64,000 bases of DNA from UBA2421 sp002343075 (lineage in GTDB: Bacteria; Planctomycetota; Phycisphaerae; Tepidisphaerales; Tepidisphaeraceae), in contig CALJLN010000011.1 of NCBI GenBank assembly GCA_937982565.1, forward strand, positions 1 to 64,000, read 5' to 3'. Both the position numbers and the translations under genes were made by a program. This document shows, piece after piece, positions 56,117 to 64,000 of this stretch; positions within the stretch are counted from its first letter, which is position 1, and each line of letters begins with the position of its first letter. Under the pieces are notes generated by a model. It searched no databases. It worked only from the letters and a program-made list of their open reading frames with translations, and was not told the DNA's origin.

Positions 56117-56219
56117 AGATAACGGACTGACATTCACTGGCCGGGCGGGCGCCGGACAACGTTCAAATCAAGAGGATCGTTCCGCCGGGCCAGTCCGTTG
56201 CAGCAGTGCGTGGTTATCC
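56117..56219 (-). repeat. attC-like recombination site (downstream of the first cassette ORF)
   Basis: 103 bp bounded by AGATAAC and GTTATCC on the plus strand, that is GGATAAC ... GTTATCT on the cassette strand. The inner arms CACTGGCCGGGCGG and CCGCCGGGCCAGT pair with one mismatch. The stop codon of the ORF at 56214 lies within the outer box. The 12-bp border GGCGAGATAACG recurs exactly at 56415. Confidence 0.65.
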
Positions 56220-56414
56220 CGCCGCCTCCCGCAGTCGCTCGGAAATCCGGCGAAGTAGCGCACTCGCTTCCTCGCGTGATACTCCGAGACGCGTCTGGAA
56301 CTCAAAGTCCTCGATGTGAACGCCATTGCAGACCTCGTTCAGTGCGTTGTTGATCAGCAACAAATCCGCTCGTGTCAGGTTTACCGCAATATTTTCGTCG
56401 TCTTCGTTTGCCAT
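56214..56414 (-). CDS. Small cassette-borne hypothetical protein
   Basis: 66 residues: MANEDDENIAVNLTRADLLL, INNALNEVCNGVHIEDFEFQ and TRLGVSREEASALLRRISER; acidic N-terminus, then helical. I do not recognise it. Its ATG is only a few bases after one attC-like palindrome and its TAA lies within the next, the packing of an integron gene cassette (about 300 bp per unit). No SD is present, as often in cassettes that are translated from within attC. Expression direction is towards polA. Confidence 0.65.
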   Translation of the reverse strand: MANEDDENIAVNLTRADLLLINNALNEVCNGVHIEDFEFQTRLGVSREEASALLRRISERLREAAG

Positions 56415-56418
56415 GGCG

Positions 56419-56520
56419 AGATAACGTAATGCCGATCAGTGGCCGAGCCGGCACCGCGCCGACTCCCGAACCACAAGAAGCTTACCCGCCGGCTCGGTCC
56501 ACTGCATCGGCGGGTTATGC
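56419..56520 (-). repeat. attC-like recombination site (between the two cassette ORFs)
   Basis: 102 bp from AGATAAC to GTTATGC. The arms 56431-56451 (GCCGATCAGTGGCCGAGCCGG) and 56489-56511 pair over 21 bp with just two single-base bulges, both on the same arm, plus outer ATAAC/GTTAT boxes. Bulges on one arm are the feature that gives attC sites their strand polarity. The TAA of the upstream ORF lies in the outer box and the next ORF starts 5 bases after the site. Confidence 0.72.
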
Positions 56521-56982
56521 CGACGGCTTGAACCGCCGCAACGTAGTGAGCACCTCGCGGAAGTCGGCAGCGTCGAAAGCTTCGCGGTTCTGTTGCCAGG
56601 CAAGGTAACCATCGATGCCGCGATGGATGATGGCGTTCAGCGATGACTTCTTGTCACCGGTCGCGTCGATCAGGGCTTGCGCCTTGATGGCGCTCTCTTC
56701 CGCGGTGTAGCCGAAGTGTTTGTAGAGGATGGCCAACGCCATAGCGTGAGCTTGGGGTGCGCTGAAGCCGCGCTGCTGACTCAGCACGTTAACCCCGCCA
56801 AACGCGTATGCCGATAGGACCTGCTTCTCCATCCCGTCCTGTGCAAATACGTCCTCGCCGATGTGCCGCCGAACGTCTCCGCAAAACGCGGTAAGGTTGT
56901 CAACGCTATCCTTGATCGCGTCTGGATCGACGGGCCGCGCCGGCTCCCGCTTACGGCCTAAGAGCGAATCGAGAAGCCCCAT
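56515..56982 (-). CDS. Cassette-borne hypothetical protein
   Basis: 155 residues from ATG 56982, with a perfect AGGAGG eleven bases upstream. MGLLDSLLGRKREPARPVDP then a helical domain (VDNLTAFCGDVRRHIGEDVF, VNVLSQQRGFSAPQAHAMAL, YTAEESAIKAQALIDATGDK). I do not recognise the family. The gene is bracketed by two attC-like palindromes, its stop lying inside one of them, and the palindrome-to-palindrome distance of about 595 bp is normal for a cassette. No transmembrane or export signal. Confidence 0.72.
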   Translation of the reverse strand: MGLLDSLLGRKREPARPVDPDAIKDSVDNLTAFCGDVRRHIGEDVFAQDGMEKQVLSAYAFGGVNVLSQQRGFSAPQAHAMALAILYKHFGYTAEESAIKAQALIDATGDKKSSLNAIIHRGIDGYLAWQQNREAFDAADFREVLTTLRRFKPSA

Positions 56983-57012
56983 CGTGCTTTTCCTCCTAAG
57001 TGGCCGCCGTCG

Positions 57013-57080
57013 GCATAACGTTTAGCTTCAGCTGTCGGTCGAGCGGCAAGCCGCTTCGCCCGCAGCTGAGCCATTGAACA
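57013..57080 (-). repeat. attC-like site with one degenerate end
   Basis: The cassette-proximal box is GCATAAC/GTTATGC, and the inner arms 57029-57046 and 57051-57068 (CAGCTG-CGG-CGA-GCGG types) pair with one bulge on each side and one mismatch around a CAAG loop. The outer box at the far end (TTGAACA) has decayed. It stands about 30 bp before the AGGAGG of the 155-residue ORF. Confidence 0.58.
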
Positions 57081-57132
57081 CAGTCACTGCAATTCTTGCA
57101 CTCCCTGCGAGACCGATCAGCTGCAGGCGAAG

Positions 57133-57216
57133 GTTCTATGATTGAGCGCGAATAACAAGTCGCGCTCGGTTACGCAAACATTGAACGAACGTCTGTTTGT
57201 CGCTCAATCATCGAAC
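57133..57216. repeat. Nested hairpins, 16-bp inverted repeat
   Basis: GTTCTATGATTGAGCG (57133) and CGCTCAATCATCGAAC (57201) are inverted copies with one mismatch; inside, GAGCGCGA-ATAACAAG-TCGCGCTC (57144-57167) forms a perfect 8-bp hairpin that competes with the outer stem. It lies just beyond the third attC-like site, and may be a decayed site or a small MITE. Confidence 0.5.
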
Positions 57217-58008
57217 TAGTGAATAAACTGACCCGCGAAGCAAATTAGCGTTCGTCGGGCGCGGTGAGCTTCTCACACGTAAGTCAGGCCGTCAATGGCA
57301 CTTGGGTTGACGGAGTGGCGGCGTGGGCCGGGATGATAAACGGGAACCTTGGGGCGGCGGAGGCACGATAGGCCGGGGAGCAGGACAGGCCAACGCCGCT
57401 CCGGCGGGGTTCAGGCATCGATTAGACACCCAGAAACGCGGCCCGAGCCGGGCTATTGGGATTACCGCCGTCGAACGGGCGCACATTATCATGCGGGCGG
57501 TGCCCACCCGCGGCCTGTAGCGATACGGCGAGCCCTACACATGCCGGCGGTGCGTGTGCTGAACACCCGCCGGATTCTCAGCGTCAGCGGAGCGATCGAC
57601 ATCGCTGGCAGCGGGCGGGCCGTGTTACGCTGGACCAGCCACGACGCGGCGGGGAACACGCGGGAATGAAACAATGGCCTTTTTTTCGCTGGTTTTGCCG
57701 GGTGTGGGCCATTTTTGCCGGCTCGTTCCCAGGGACGGGCGGTGGGGTCCTTTGCTCGCGGGGGCGGAGCCTGCGATTGTGCCGCTTGTCTGGGCGAACA
57801 GGTTGCCCGGTTGACGGGTTGGTTGGTGGGGCGCATCGGCTGAGGCCGGCGATCGGTGGGCTGCGCTGGGCGATGCGTTGGTTGCGGGGTGCGTTTTCAT
57901 GGCCTTGAGGCCCGTTGTTTCGATCCGATAACGCGTTGCAACGGTTGGGGGGTTTGATTCTTGAAGCCGGCGCTTCAGCTAAGACCCTAAAGTGCCGATC
58001 GGATCACC
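57217..58008 (+). other. Stretch without a recognisable gene
   Basis: GC-rich sequence. The frames present (for example 57456-57908 plus, 57489-57836 minus) are Arg/Gly/Pro-rich, mutually overlapping and without known motifs or good start signals; I regard them as shadows. No RNA gene, terminator or repeat is evident except simple GC-rich runs near 57740-57900. Confidence 0.45.
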
Positions 58009-58713
58009 ATGGCCGATTTTTTGCCACGACGTGAGGATCTGCTGCTGGCGTGGTCCGGCAATTTCAGCCGGCAGGTCAGCGCCGCCCCGGCGGAGTTTGG
58101 ATTGACGCCCGAGCAGGCTGATGCGTATGCGCAGTTGCACGAAGCATTCGCAGCCGCGCTGGCGAAAACCGAACCGCAGATCCGATCGATGGTGACCGTT
58201 GCGGAAAAGAACGCCGAGATGGGCCGGCTCAAGACCGCCGCACGACAACTTGCCATGCTCGTTAAGGGCACGGCGCATGTGACGGCAGAGCAGCGTCTGC
58301 GTCTGGGTATTAACCCGGGGCTCAGAGTCGCCGCGCGGCAACAGGTGCCGACGGCGGCGCCGGTGATCGCCGTGGAACGGGTGCGCGACACGTCGGCGAT
58401 GCTGCGGCTTCAGGACAGCCAGTCGGCGGGGCTGGGCAAACCGGCGCGCGTGCATGGCGCGATGTTGTTCACATTCGTCGGTGACCATCCGCCGACGGGC
58501 ATCGACGGGTGGAACTTCCATAGCTCGACCACCGCCTGCAGCGTGCAGGTGGATTTCTCCGCGACGACCGTCCCCGGGCAGCTAGTCTGGTTCACCGCCT
58601 GCTGGCTGAACGCCCGCCTGCAGCCGGGCCCGTGGTCCTCCCCGCGCTCCGCCCGCCTGCCGGGCACCGGGGTGATGGTCTCCCGGTCACTGACCACACG
58701 CGTGGCGGCTTAG
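58009..58713 (+). CDS. Hypothetical protein, helical N-terminus and beta-rich C-terminus
   Basis: 234 residues from ATG 58009. FLPRREDLLLAWSGNFSRQV, EFGLTPEQADAYAQLHEAFA and TAEQRLRLGINPGLR form a helical half; the second half (GAMLFTFVGDHPPTGIDGWN, TVPGQLVWFTACWLNARLQP, GPWSSPRSARLPGTGVMVSR) resembles a fibronectin-like domain. The family is not recognised; the beta-rich part may be a fold for binding or for a repeated structure. The preceding 800 bp are gene-poor. No signal peptide. Confidence 0.62.
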   Translation: MADFLPRREDLLLAWSGNFSRQVSAAPAEFGLTPEQADAYAQLHEAFAAALAKTEPQIRSMVTVAEKNAEMGRLKTAARQLAMLVKGTAHVTAEQRLRLGINPGLRVAARQQVPTAAPVIAVERVRDTSAMLRLQDSQSAGLGKPARVHGAMLFTFVGDHPPTGIDGWNFHSSTTACSVQVDFSATTVPGQLVWFTACWLNARLQPGPWSSPRSARLPGTGVMVSRSLTTRVAA

Positions 58714-58831
58714 CCGGACCTTTCAACCGGTGCCACCAATCACAACACACTGCCGACGACACCGACAGGCAACAAGTGTCTTTTGCACAAATTGACGGAA
58801 CCCTGCCGCCGCCCTACGCTCCCGACGCTTC

Positions 58832-59809
58832 ATGTACGGCCCCTACTTTGCTCTCGGCACCGCGGTTTGCTGGATGATCAGCGCGATTGCGTTCGAAAAC
58901 GCCTCGCGGCGGGTGGGCAGCGTTCCGGTCAACCTGATTCGGCTGCTGGTGGCGTTTGCGCTGCTTTCGGCGTTGGGGTGGTGGCGGTTTGGCAACGTGC
59001 TGCCGGCCGGGGCGTCGGCGGAACAATGGAAACTGCTGCTGCTGTCGGGGTTGCTGGGTTTTTTTGTGGGCGATCTGGCGCTGTTTCGCGCGTTCGTGGT
59101 GCTGGGGGCGCGGCTGACGACGCTGCTGATGTGCCTCGCCCCGCCGATCGCTGCCGTCACCGAATGGCTTTGGCTAGGCAACCCGATCACGCTCTTGCAG
59201 GGCATGGGCATGCTGGTGACGCTGGCCGGGGTGTCGTGGGTGGTTTTTGAGAAGCCGGCCCCTGAGGACGCCGCTCCCGGGCCTGCGCCGGAGTATGAAT
59301 CGGAAGCGCGGCTCGGCGGGCCGGGCACAACCGTGCTGGAATATCGCGCCGGACAGGCCGTGCGGCACATCACGCCGTGGGCGATCTTCCTGGGTGTGGT
59401 GGCGGCAGCGGGACAGGGCGTGGGGCTGGTGTGTACAAAGGTGGCGATGAGCACCCCGCCGGCGCTCGATGCGTTCACAGCGACGCAGATTCGGATCATC
59501 GCCGGTGTGGCGACATTCATCGGGCTGGTGGTGTTCACTGGCCGGGTGGGCGACTGCGGCGCGGCCCTTCGCGATCGGACGGCGGTGTTGCTGCTGACGA
59601 TCGGCGCGATCGCCGGGCCGTTTCTGGGGGTTTCTTTGCTGAACAAGGCCGTCGAGCTGATTCCATCGGGGGTGGCGCAGACGATTACTTCGCTGGTGCC
59701 GGTGCTGATCATTCCGATCTCGGTCTTTGTTTTGAAAGAACAGGTGCGATGGCGCGCGGTGGCGGGCGCGCTGGTTGCGGTGGCGGGCGTGGCGATGCTG
59801 GTCTTGTAA
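58832..59809 (+). CDS. EamA/DMT-family transporter
   Basis: 325 residues with about ten transmembrane helices arranged as two EamA repeats: the first from YFALGTAVCWMISAIAFENA to WLGNPITLLQGMGMLVTLAG, the second from WAIFLGVVAAAGQGVGLVCT to LKEQVRWRAVAGALVAVAGV. A charged loop of about 40 residues separates them. Family members export amino acids, metabolites or nucleotides; the substrate here is unknown. The gene stands alone. Confidence 0.9.
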   Translation: MYGPYFALGTAVCWMISAIAFENASRRVGSVPVNLIRLLVAFALLSALGWWRFGNVLPAGASAEQWKLLLLSGLLGFFVGDLALFRAFVVLGARLTTLLMCLAPPIAAVTEWLWLGNPITLLQGMGMLVTLAGVSWVVFEKPAPEDAAPGPAPEYESEARLGGPGTTVLEYRAGQAVRHITPWAIFLGVVAAAGQGVGLVCTKVAMSTPPALDAFTATQIRIIAGVATFIGLVVFTGRVGDCGAALRDRTAVLLLTIGAIAGPFLGVSLLNKAVELIPSGVAQTITSLVPVLIIPISVFVLKEQVRWRAVAGALVAVAGVAMLVL

Positions 59810-59983
59810 ACCTTGGCCGGAGCGACATTTAGCGGCCGGGGGTGGGCTGTTGTGGGATGGGCGCAACTTCGCGTTTTCTTGACCGCCACTCATGCGCCCC
59901 GGTAGATTCGACATTCCGGCGGTGTTGCACCTGTATTGCACGCTGCCATTGACACCTAACGATTCGGCACCCGGAGGTTTGTA

Positions 59984-61444
59984 ATGGTACCGGCCAACCA
60001 AGGTTCACGCGGCGCACTGGTCACGTGGACGGTGGTAACGACCATCCTGTTCGTTACCGCAACTATCTTTGCCATCTACTTTTACGTCGCGGCTGACAAC
60101 ACCGCCCGCGAGGCCCGCACGACTGCGGAGAAGTTTAAGAAAGTCGTCTCCGAAGCGGCCCTCACCAGCAACGAAGTCGCAGCGCTGGAGCAAACCAGAA
60201 ACGACGAGACCATGCAGGCGGCGGGTTTTAACTCGTCAATGAGCCTGCTTGATGTCGCGCTCAAGCAGCGCGACGACCTCGCCACCCGGCTGAGCGGTTC
60301 GATCGACTTCGGCAAGGCGATTCAGTCCAGCGACCGCGTGCTGAAAGACGCCGCCGCCAAGGCCACCGCCGCCGAATTGGTCAACCTTCCGTCTGGCAAC
60401 GCCAACGCCGCCGTCGGCGCACTGGCCGATGCGCTGGTGAGCAAGTCGAGTGAAATCGCCAACTTGCGCACCGAGCTTGCCTCCGCTCAAGGCGCGGCGA
60501 AGGAAGCGGCCAACCAGATGACTATCGCGCGTGAAGCGATGGATAAGCAACTCGCCGAAGTGCGCGCCAGCGCCGCAGAGGCGATGGATGCTGCCAGCAC
60601 CGACCGGTCTTCCAAGAATGAGCAGGTCAGCCAGATTCAGACTGATTTTCAGGCTCAACTCGAAAGCGCCCAGCAGGCGACGCAATCGGCCCAGGTGCAG
60701 ATCGCCGACCTGCAGCGGGATAACGAGCAGCTAAAGACGCAGATCCAGCAACTCACCGGACGATTGGTCGATCTTCGCACCAATGTGTCTGACCCGATCG
60801 TCCGCCAGGCCGATGGCACCATCATCCGGCTGGCCAGTGCCGACACGGTGTATATCAACCTCGGCCAGGGCGATCAGATTTCCGCGGGGATGACGTTTCA
60901 AGTGTTTGACAAGGTGGAAGGCGTACCAGCGGCGGGCGACTCGGCCGATGAAACCAACCTGCCCCGCGGCAAGGCATCGATCGAGGTAGTGCGTGTCGGT
61001 CCGACGAGCAGCCAGGCGCGAATCATCCGGCTGCAGCCGGGGCAGACGCTGACCGAGGGCGATCTGCTCGTCAATCTCGTCTACGATCGAAACACGCGCT
61101 ACAACTTCCTGGTGTTCGGCAACTTCGACCTCGACCGCAACAACGTCCCCACCGCGGGCGATGCCGAGGTCATCAAGCGGCTGGTCACCCAATGGGGTGC
61201 GACGCTCACAGACAAAGTGAATGTTGACACCGATTTCGTCGTCCTTGGCAGCGAACCGCAGATTCCGGTTTTCACCCGGGAAGAGCTGTCCGATCCGCTC
61301 AATCAGGCGATCTACGACCGCTCGCGAGCCGACGCCGAGGCCTACGACGAAGTGCGGCGGCTGGCGCAGGAATACAACGTTCCGATTCTGAATCAGAACC
61401 GGTTCTTGTACTTCGTTGGGTTCTATGAATTGTCAAAGCGGTAG
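59984..61444 (+). CDS. Membrane-anchored coiled-coil protein, function unknown
   Basis: 486 residues from ATG 59984 with GGAGG six bases upstream. One transmembrane helix (WTVVTTILFVTATIFAIYFY) is followed by a long coiled coil (~35-290; KFKKVVSEAALTSNEVAALE, QTDFQAQLESAQQATQSAQV) and a compact domain of about 190 residues (NLGQGDQISAGMTFQVFDKV, VRVGPTSSQARIIRLQPGQT, FLVFGNFDLDRNNVPTAGDA). It looks like an envelope protein with a periplasmic rod; family not named here. It is convergent with the HEAT/membrane operon. Confidence 0.78.
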   Translation: MVPANQGSRGALVTWTVVTTILFVTATIFAIYFYVAADNTAREARTTAEKFKKVVSEAALTSNEVAALEQTRNDETMQAAGFNSSMSLLDVALKQRDDLATRLSGSIDFGKAIQSSDRVLKDAAAKATAAELVNLPSGNANAAVGALADALVSKSSEIANLRTELASAQGAAKEAANQMTIAREAMDKQLAEVRASAAEAMDAASTDRSSKNEQVSQIQTDFQAQLESAQQATQSAQVQIADLQRDNEQLKTQIQQLTGRLVDLRTNVSDPIVRQADGTIIRLASADTVYINLGQGDQISAGMTFQVFDKVEGVPAAGDSADETNLPRGKASIEVVRVGPTSSQARIIRLQPGQTLTEGDLLVNLVYDRNTRYNFLVFGNFDLDRNNVPTAGDAEVIKRLVTQWGATLTDKVNVDTDFVVLGSEPQIPVFTREELSDPLNQAIYDRSRADAEAYDEVRRLAQEYNVPILNQNRFLYFVGFYELSKR

Positions 61445-61504
61445 GCTGCACGCGACGCGCGGGTCGAAACCGGATCGAGAGCAAGCCGTAGGCGGACGGG
61501 CGAG

Positions 61505-62002
61505 CTATCGGCGCGCAATCCGCTTGGCAAGCCCCCCTAATATTCCGCGATCGATCTTCCGTTGATTTTCCCGGATGGCTTTCCCAAGCACGCTCGGGCA
61601 AAGCAACAGGGTGAGTGGGCTGCTCACCTGCTGCTGTTCAGACAAAATGCGAAGCTGCTTCACTTCCGCGGGGCGGAGATTGGCGGTCTTGCACATTTCG
61701 CGGATGAGCTTGCCGGGTGAGTTGATCGCTGCGGGGCTTCCTGGTCTGCCAGCACTGGCGCGCCACCGATTGACAACGACTGTGAGAAGAGTGATCGCCA
61801 GAATCACCAGCCCAAACGCGACGAGCTTGTTGGGGTCGATCGGCTCATCAAAGTTCTGCTGTAGCGCCCGTTTGAACTCTTCCTCAGTCACTTGAGCCTG
61901 TACGAACGCCGCCGAGCCATGCACAAGGCCCGCTGCTGCGAGGCGGGTGAGCCAGGCTGGCCACCGTGCGAATCTGTGGTGCGTTTTGCGGCCCGAATTC
62001 AT
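61505..62002 (-). CDS. Small membrane protein of unknown function
   Basis: 165 residues from ATG 62002, with AAAGGCGAG upstream. A signal-like segment (WLTRLAAAGLVHGSAAFVQA) and a second helix (LVAFGLVILAITLLTVVVNR) are followed by a helical cytoplasmic part with NLRPAEVKQLRILSEQQQVS. It begins 2 bp after the stop of the HEAT-repeat gene, so they are an operon. A longer frame to 62176 overlaps that gene and is unlikely. Confidence 0.7.
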   Translation of the reverse strand: MNSGRKTHHRFARWPAWLTRLAAAGLVHGSAAFVQAQVTEEEFKRALQQNFDEPIDPNKLVAFGLVILAITLLTVVVNRWRASAGRPGSPAAINSPGKLIREMCKTANLRPAEVKQLRILSEQQQVSSPLTLLLCPSVLGKAIRENQRKIDRGILGGLAKRIARR

Positions 62003-62004
62003 TG

Positions 62005-63987
62005 TCAACTCGCCTTTCGCAACTTTAGCTGCGCATCTTTGTGCTGTTGGACGATTTCGGCAAGCGTGCGTATCACCCCGACGGCGTACCGCCGGACGCG
62101 CATGTTCTGGTCCTCGCGCGCCATCCGCCCCACTTCCTGCACCAGTTCCCAGAACCCAATCTGTCGCATCGCCCAAAGCGCCGAGATGCGGTGCTCGCCG
62201 CGCTGATCCTTCAGCATCGAGATCAGCGCGCCTTTCGCAGTTCCGACTTTCATCTTGTGCAGCGCCTTGATCGCATTGGCGCGCTCGCGGTTATGGCTGG
62301 AGCGGGCGCGCTCCGTCAGCAGCGGGACGAACTCAGGATTGCGCGTCTCTTCCAGCACCTCGATCGCATTGGCACGCACGCGCGGATCCTGATCGTTCAA
62401 GGCCTTTTCAAGGATGACTTCTGGCTTGACGCTCGGCAGTTCGCCCACCAGTGAAATCGCCTTGCTGCGCACGCGCGCGTTGGCATGCTGTACCAGCGGG
62501 AAGATCGAGCCTTTGAGTCGGTCGATCAACTGCAGTTCCTGCACCATCACCATCGCCTTCACGCGCCCGTCGGCAGGACCCTGTTCGAGCCGCCGCGACA
62601 TGCGCTGCAACCCGTCGGGCAGGAGTTTAAGCATCGCCTTGCCAGCCTGGCGGCGTGTGGCTTTGTCCATGCGATCAAACCGCTGCCAGAACTGTTCGAA
62701 TCCGGCGTGGCCGATGGCCCGGCTGATTACCTTCCGCACGCTCATGGCGGCGGTTGTCATGAGCGGCAGGAGGATGTTCTCATAGTCGAGCGGCTTGCGC
62801 CGGACGATTTCCCGCGCCGCCAGCCTCGCGAGGCGTTCGTCGGGGTCGGTCAGGAAAGACTTGATGAACTGCACACTCGCGCCACGGCGGCGGCGCAATG
62901 CGATTCGCAGCAACCGCAGCCGCGCCCCCACGTCGCCGGTGCAGTGTTGGCGCAGTTTCTCCAGCCGGTCGTCCTGCAGCACATCATGCACCTGCGACAC
63001 TGCAATCCACTCGCCCACCTTGGCAGCCTCGTTGGGCTGACGGCGGTCGAGATCTCGCAGCAGTTCCTTTTCGTCCCACCACACACCCCGACTGACCAGG
63101 TGCATGCAAATCTGCAGTTGATGGTCCTTCAGCCAGTGGGTCTTGCGCAACAGCGCATCGAGCACCGGCGCCTCAACGATGTGCGCAAAGACCTGGCCGA
63201 AATGCGATCGCACCTGAGCATGCGACGCTGCGAGAAGAAATCCTTCCACATGCTCGGCAGCGGGTGGTTGCTGGAGGCGGCGAATCATGGGCGACTGCCC
63301 GCCGTGCCGGCCAGCCTGCAGCACTGCGAGCGTCTTGCTGTCGGGCCAATCGGCCAGGAGCAGCGCCGCCCGAAGCAGGTCGTGGCCATGCTTCCCGCGG
63401 TGAACATCGATCGCACGCGCGACTGCGTTTTCGATGTCCGGGCGATTTCCCACAATCTGCTGATAGATCGTCAAGGGTCGCGCTTCATTCTCCGAAGCCA
63501 TGCCGGGCAGTGCGTCGAGGTACGAACCGATCTCGGCGCTCTCGGCAGCCTCCCCTTTCTGCAATCGCTTGGTTTCGGTTGCAATCCAGCGTGCCAGCGC
63601 AGTTAGCGCCTCGCAGGCCGTTTTGCTCACCTGCTCATCAGACTCGTGCAGATTCTCCGCAACAACATGCGATAGCCTACCCTGCCTGCTCACCGCGATG
63701 AGTCGAAGCGCCGCCACCCGCCGCTCGGACAACTCGCTTCGCCCGCACTCGCGCAGCGCATGATGAAGGTGCCCCGCCGAAGCGAGGACTTGGAGCTGAA
63801 GTTGCTGCGACAGCGACTCATACGCCGTGATAATCCCCGACAGGCCATGAACCGTCTTCCGCCGCAGCAGCGCGCCCATTGCCATCGATTGTTCCACCTC
63901 GTTGCCGACACGGAGTGCTTCCAGCAACGTGTCGTCCGCGGCTTCATTTCGCGACTCGACTAGCGCATTGATCAACTGATCGATCAT
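62005..63987 (-). CDS. HEAT-repeat protein, possibly running off the window
   Basis: At least 660 residues, all alpha-helical with repeated HEAT-type units, clearest near the C-terminus: HANARVRSKAISLVGELPSV, QDPRVRANAIEVLEETRNPE and DQNMRVRRYAVGVIRTLAEI. Expected to be a protein-binding scaffold. The first in-frame ATG is at 63987, but the frame is still open to the window's edge, and no Shine-Dalgarno is seen, so the true start may lie outside. Confidence 0.83.
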   Translation of the reverse strand: MIDQLINALVESRNEAADDTLLEALRVGNEVEQSMAMGALLRRKTVHGLSGIITAYESLSQQLQLQVLASAGHLHHALRECGRSELSERRVAALRLIAVSRQGRLSHVVAENLHESDEQVSKTACEALTALARWIATETKRLQKGEAAESAEIGSYLDALPGMASENEARPLTIYQQIVGNRPDIENAVARAIDVHRGKHGHDLLRAALLLADWPDSKTLAVLQAGRHGGQSPMIRRLQQPPAAEHVEGFLLAASHAQVRSHFGQVFAHIVEAPVLDALLRKTHWLKDHQLQICMHLVSRGVWWDEKELLRDLDRRQPNEAAKVGEWIAVSQVHDVLQDDRLEKLRQHCTGDVGARLRLLRIALRRRRGASVQFIKSFLTDPDERLARLAAREIVRRKPLDYENILLPLMTTAAMSVRKVISRAIGHAGFEQFWQRFDRMDKATRRQAGKAMLKLLPDGLQRMSRRLEQGPADGRVKAMVMVQELQLIDRLKGSIFPLVQHANARVRSKAISLVGELPSVKPEVILEKALNDQDPRVRANAIEVLEETRNPEFVPLLTERARSSHNRERANAIKALHKMKVGTAKGALISMLKDQRGEHRISALWAMRQIGFWELVQEVGRMAREDQNMRVRRYAVGVIRTLAEIVQQHKDAQLKLRKAS

Positions 63988-64000
63988 CTCTTTATAGTTA

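Noticed and set aside
57456..57908. A 150-residue plus-strand frame in the GC-rich gap
   Set aside because: Arg/Gly/Cys-rich, overlapped by equally long minus-strand frames, and without start signals or motifs.
61505..62176. 223-residue form of the small membrane protein starting at 62176
   Set aside because: The extra N-terminus overlaps the HEAT-repeat gene and lacks a hydrophobic start; ATG 62002 has a binding site and opens a signal-like segment.

Overview
The window looks like a chromosomal segment of a planctomycete, probably class Phycisphaerae. The evidence is secreted proteins that combine dockerin-like repeats with PEP-CTERM tails, prepilin-type proteins with the 'FTLVELLVVIGIIALLISILLP' N-terminus, a TIGR03790-type protein, many genes without a clear Shine-Dalgarno, and high GC. 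I did no database search; family names come from motifs read in the translations.

Layout. 0-11.3 kb: a PEP-CTERM/dockerin protein cut by the window start, a pseudopilin-like protein, aconitase (acnA), a LolA-like secreted protein, a MacA/LolCD-like export operon (adaptor, permease, ATPase) and a TadG-like protein. 11.4-12.4 kb: initiator tRNA-Met with its terminator, then a tyrosine recombinase gene broken off at the start of its catalytic domain, which suggests an old integration site. 12.4-31.3 kb: a polysaccharide-use locus with an AraC regulator, two tandem PEP-CTERM paralogues, two GH2-type glycosidases, a GH78-type rhamnosidase, a pseudopilin-like protein, a GPH-type sugar symporter, a fucose/arabinose isomerase-family protein, a GH43-like enzyme and a sulfatase. 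31.4-34.9 kb: a graveyard of mobile DNA with IS5- and IS21-type transposase remnants, a tRNA-end/terminator-like junction, a perfect 24-bp palindrome that resembles parS, and the C-terminal tip of an RHS protein carrying an M91-type (HELAH) metallopeptidase toxin domain, followed by a small lipoprotein and an orphan RHS scrap.

34.9-45.1 kb: a possible sugar-lactone/CoA-thioester catabolic cluster (MaoC, Gfo/Idh/MocA oxidoreductase, lactonase-like amidohydrolase, class III CoA-transferase, AraC regulator), an HDOD protein with a degenerate GGDEF domain, a sugar-phosphate isomerase-like protein, a zinc-ribbon protein and a TIGR03790 protein. 45.3-52.5 kb: an AsmA-like protein; the ATP-grasp (COG2308)/alpha-E (COG2307)/transglutaminase trio; an SPFH membrane protein paired with a ribbon-helix-helix protein across a heptamer repeat; a second, lipoprotein transglutaminase; and a VOC protein. 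52.5-57.2 kb: a retropepsin-like protease, an RHH protein, polA, and then, upstream of polA, what looks like a short integron gene-cassette array with no integrase: two small unknown ORFs whose stop codons lie inside approx. 100-bp imperfect palindromes built like attC sites, plus a third such palindrome. 57.2-64 kb: a gene-poor GC-rich stretch, an unknown protein, an EamA transporter, a coiled-coil membrane protein, a small membrane protein and a HEAT-repeat protein that may run out of the window.

The strongest candidates for something undescribed are the integrase-less cassette array at 56.1-57.1 kb, the RHS tip with a candidate toxin/immunity pair at 33.2-34.9 kb, and the CoA-linked sugar cluster at 34.9-39.4 kb.
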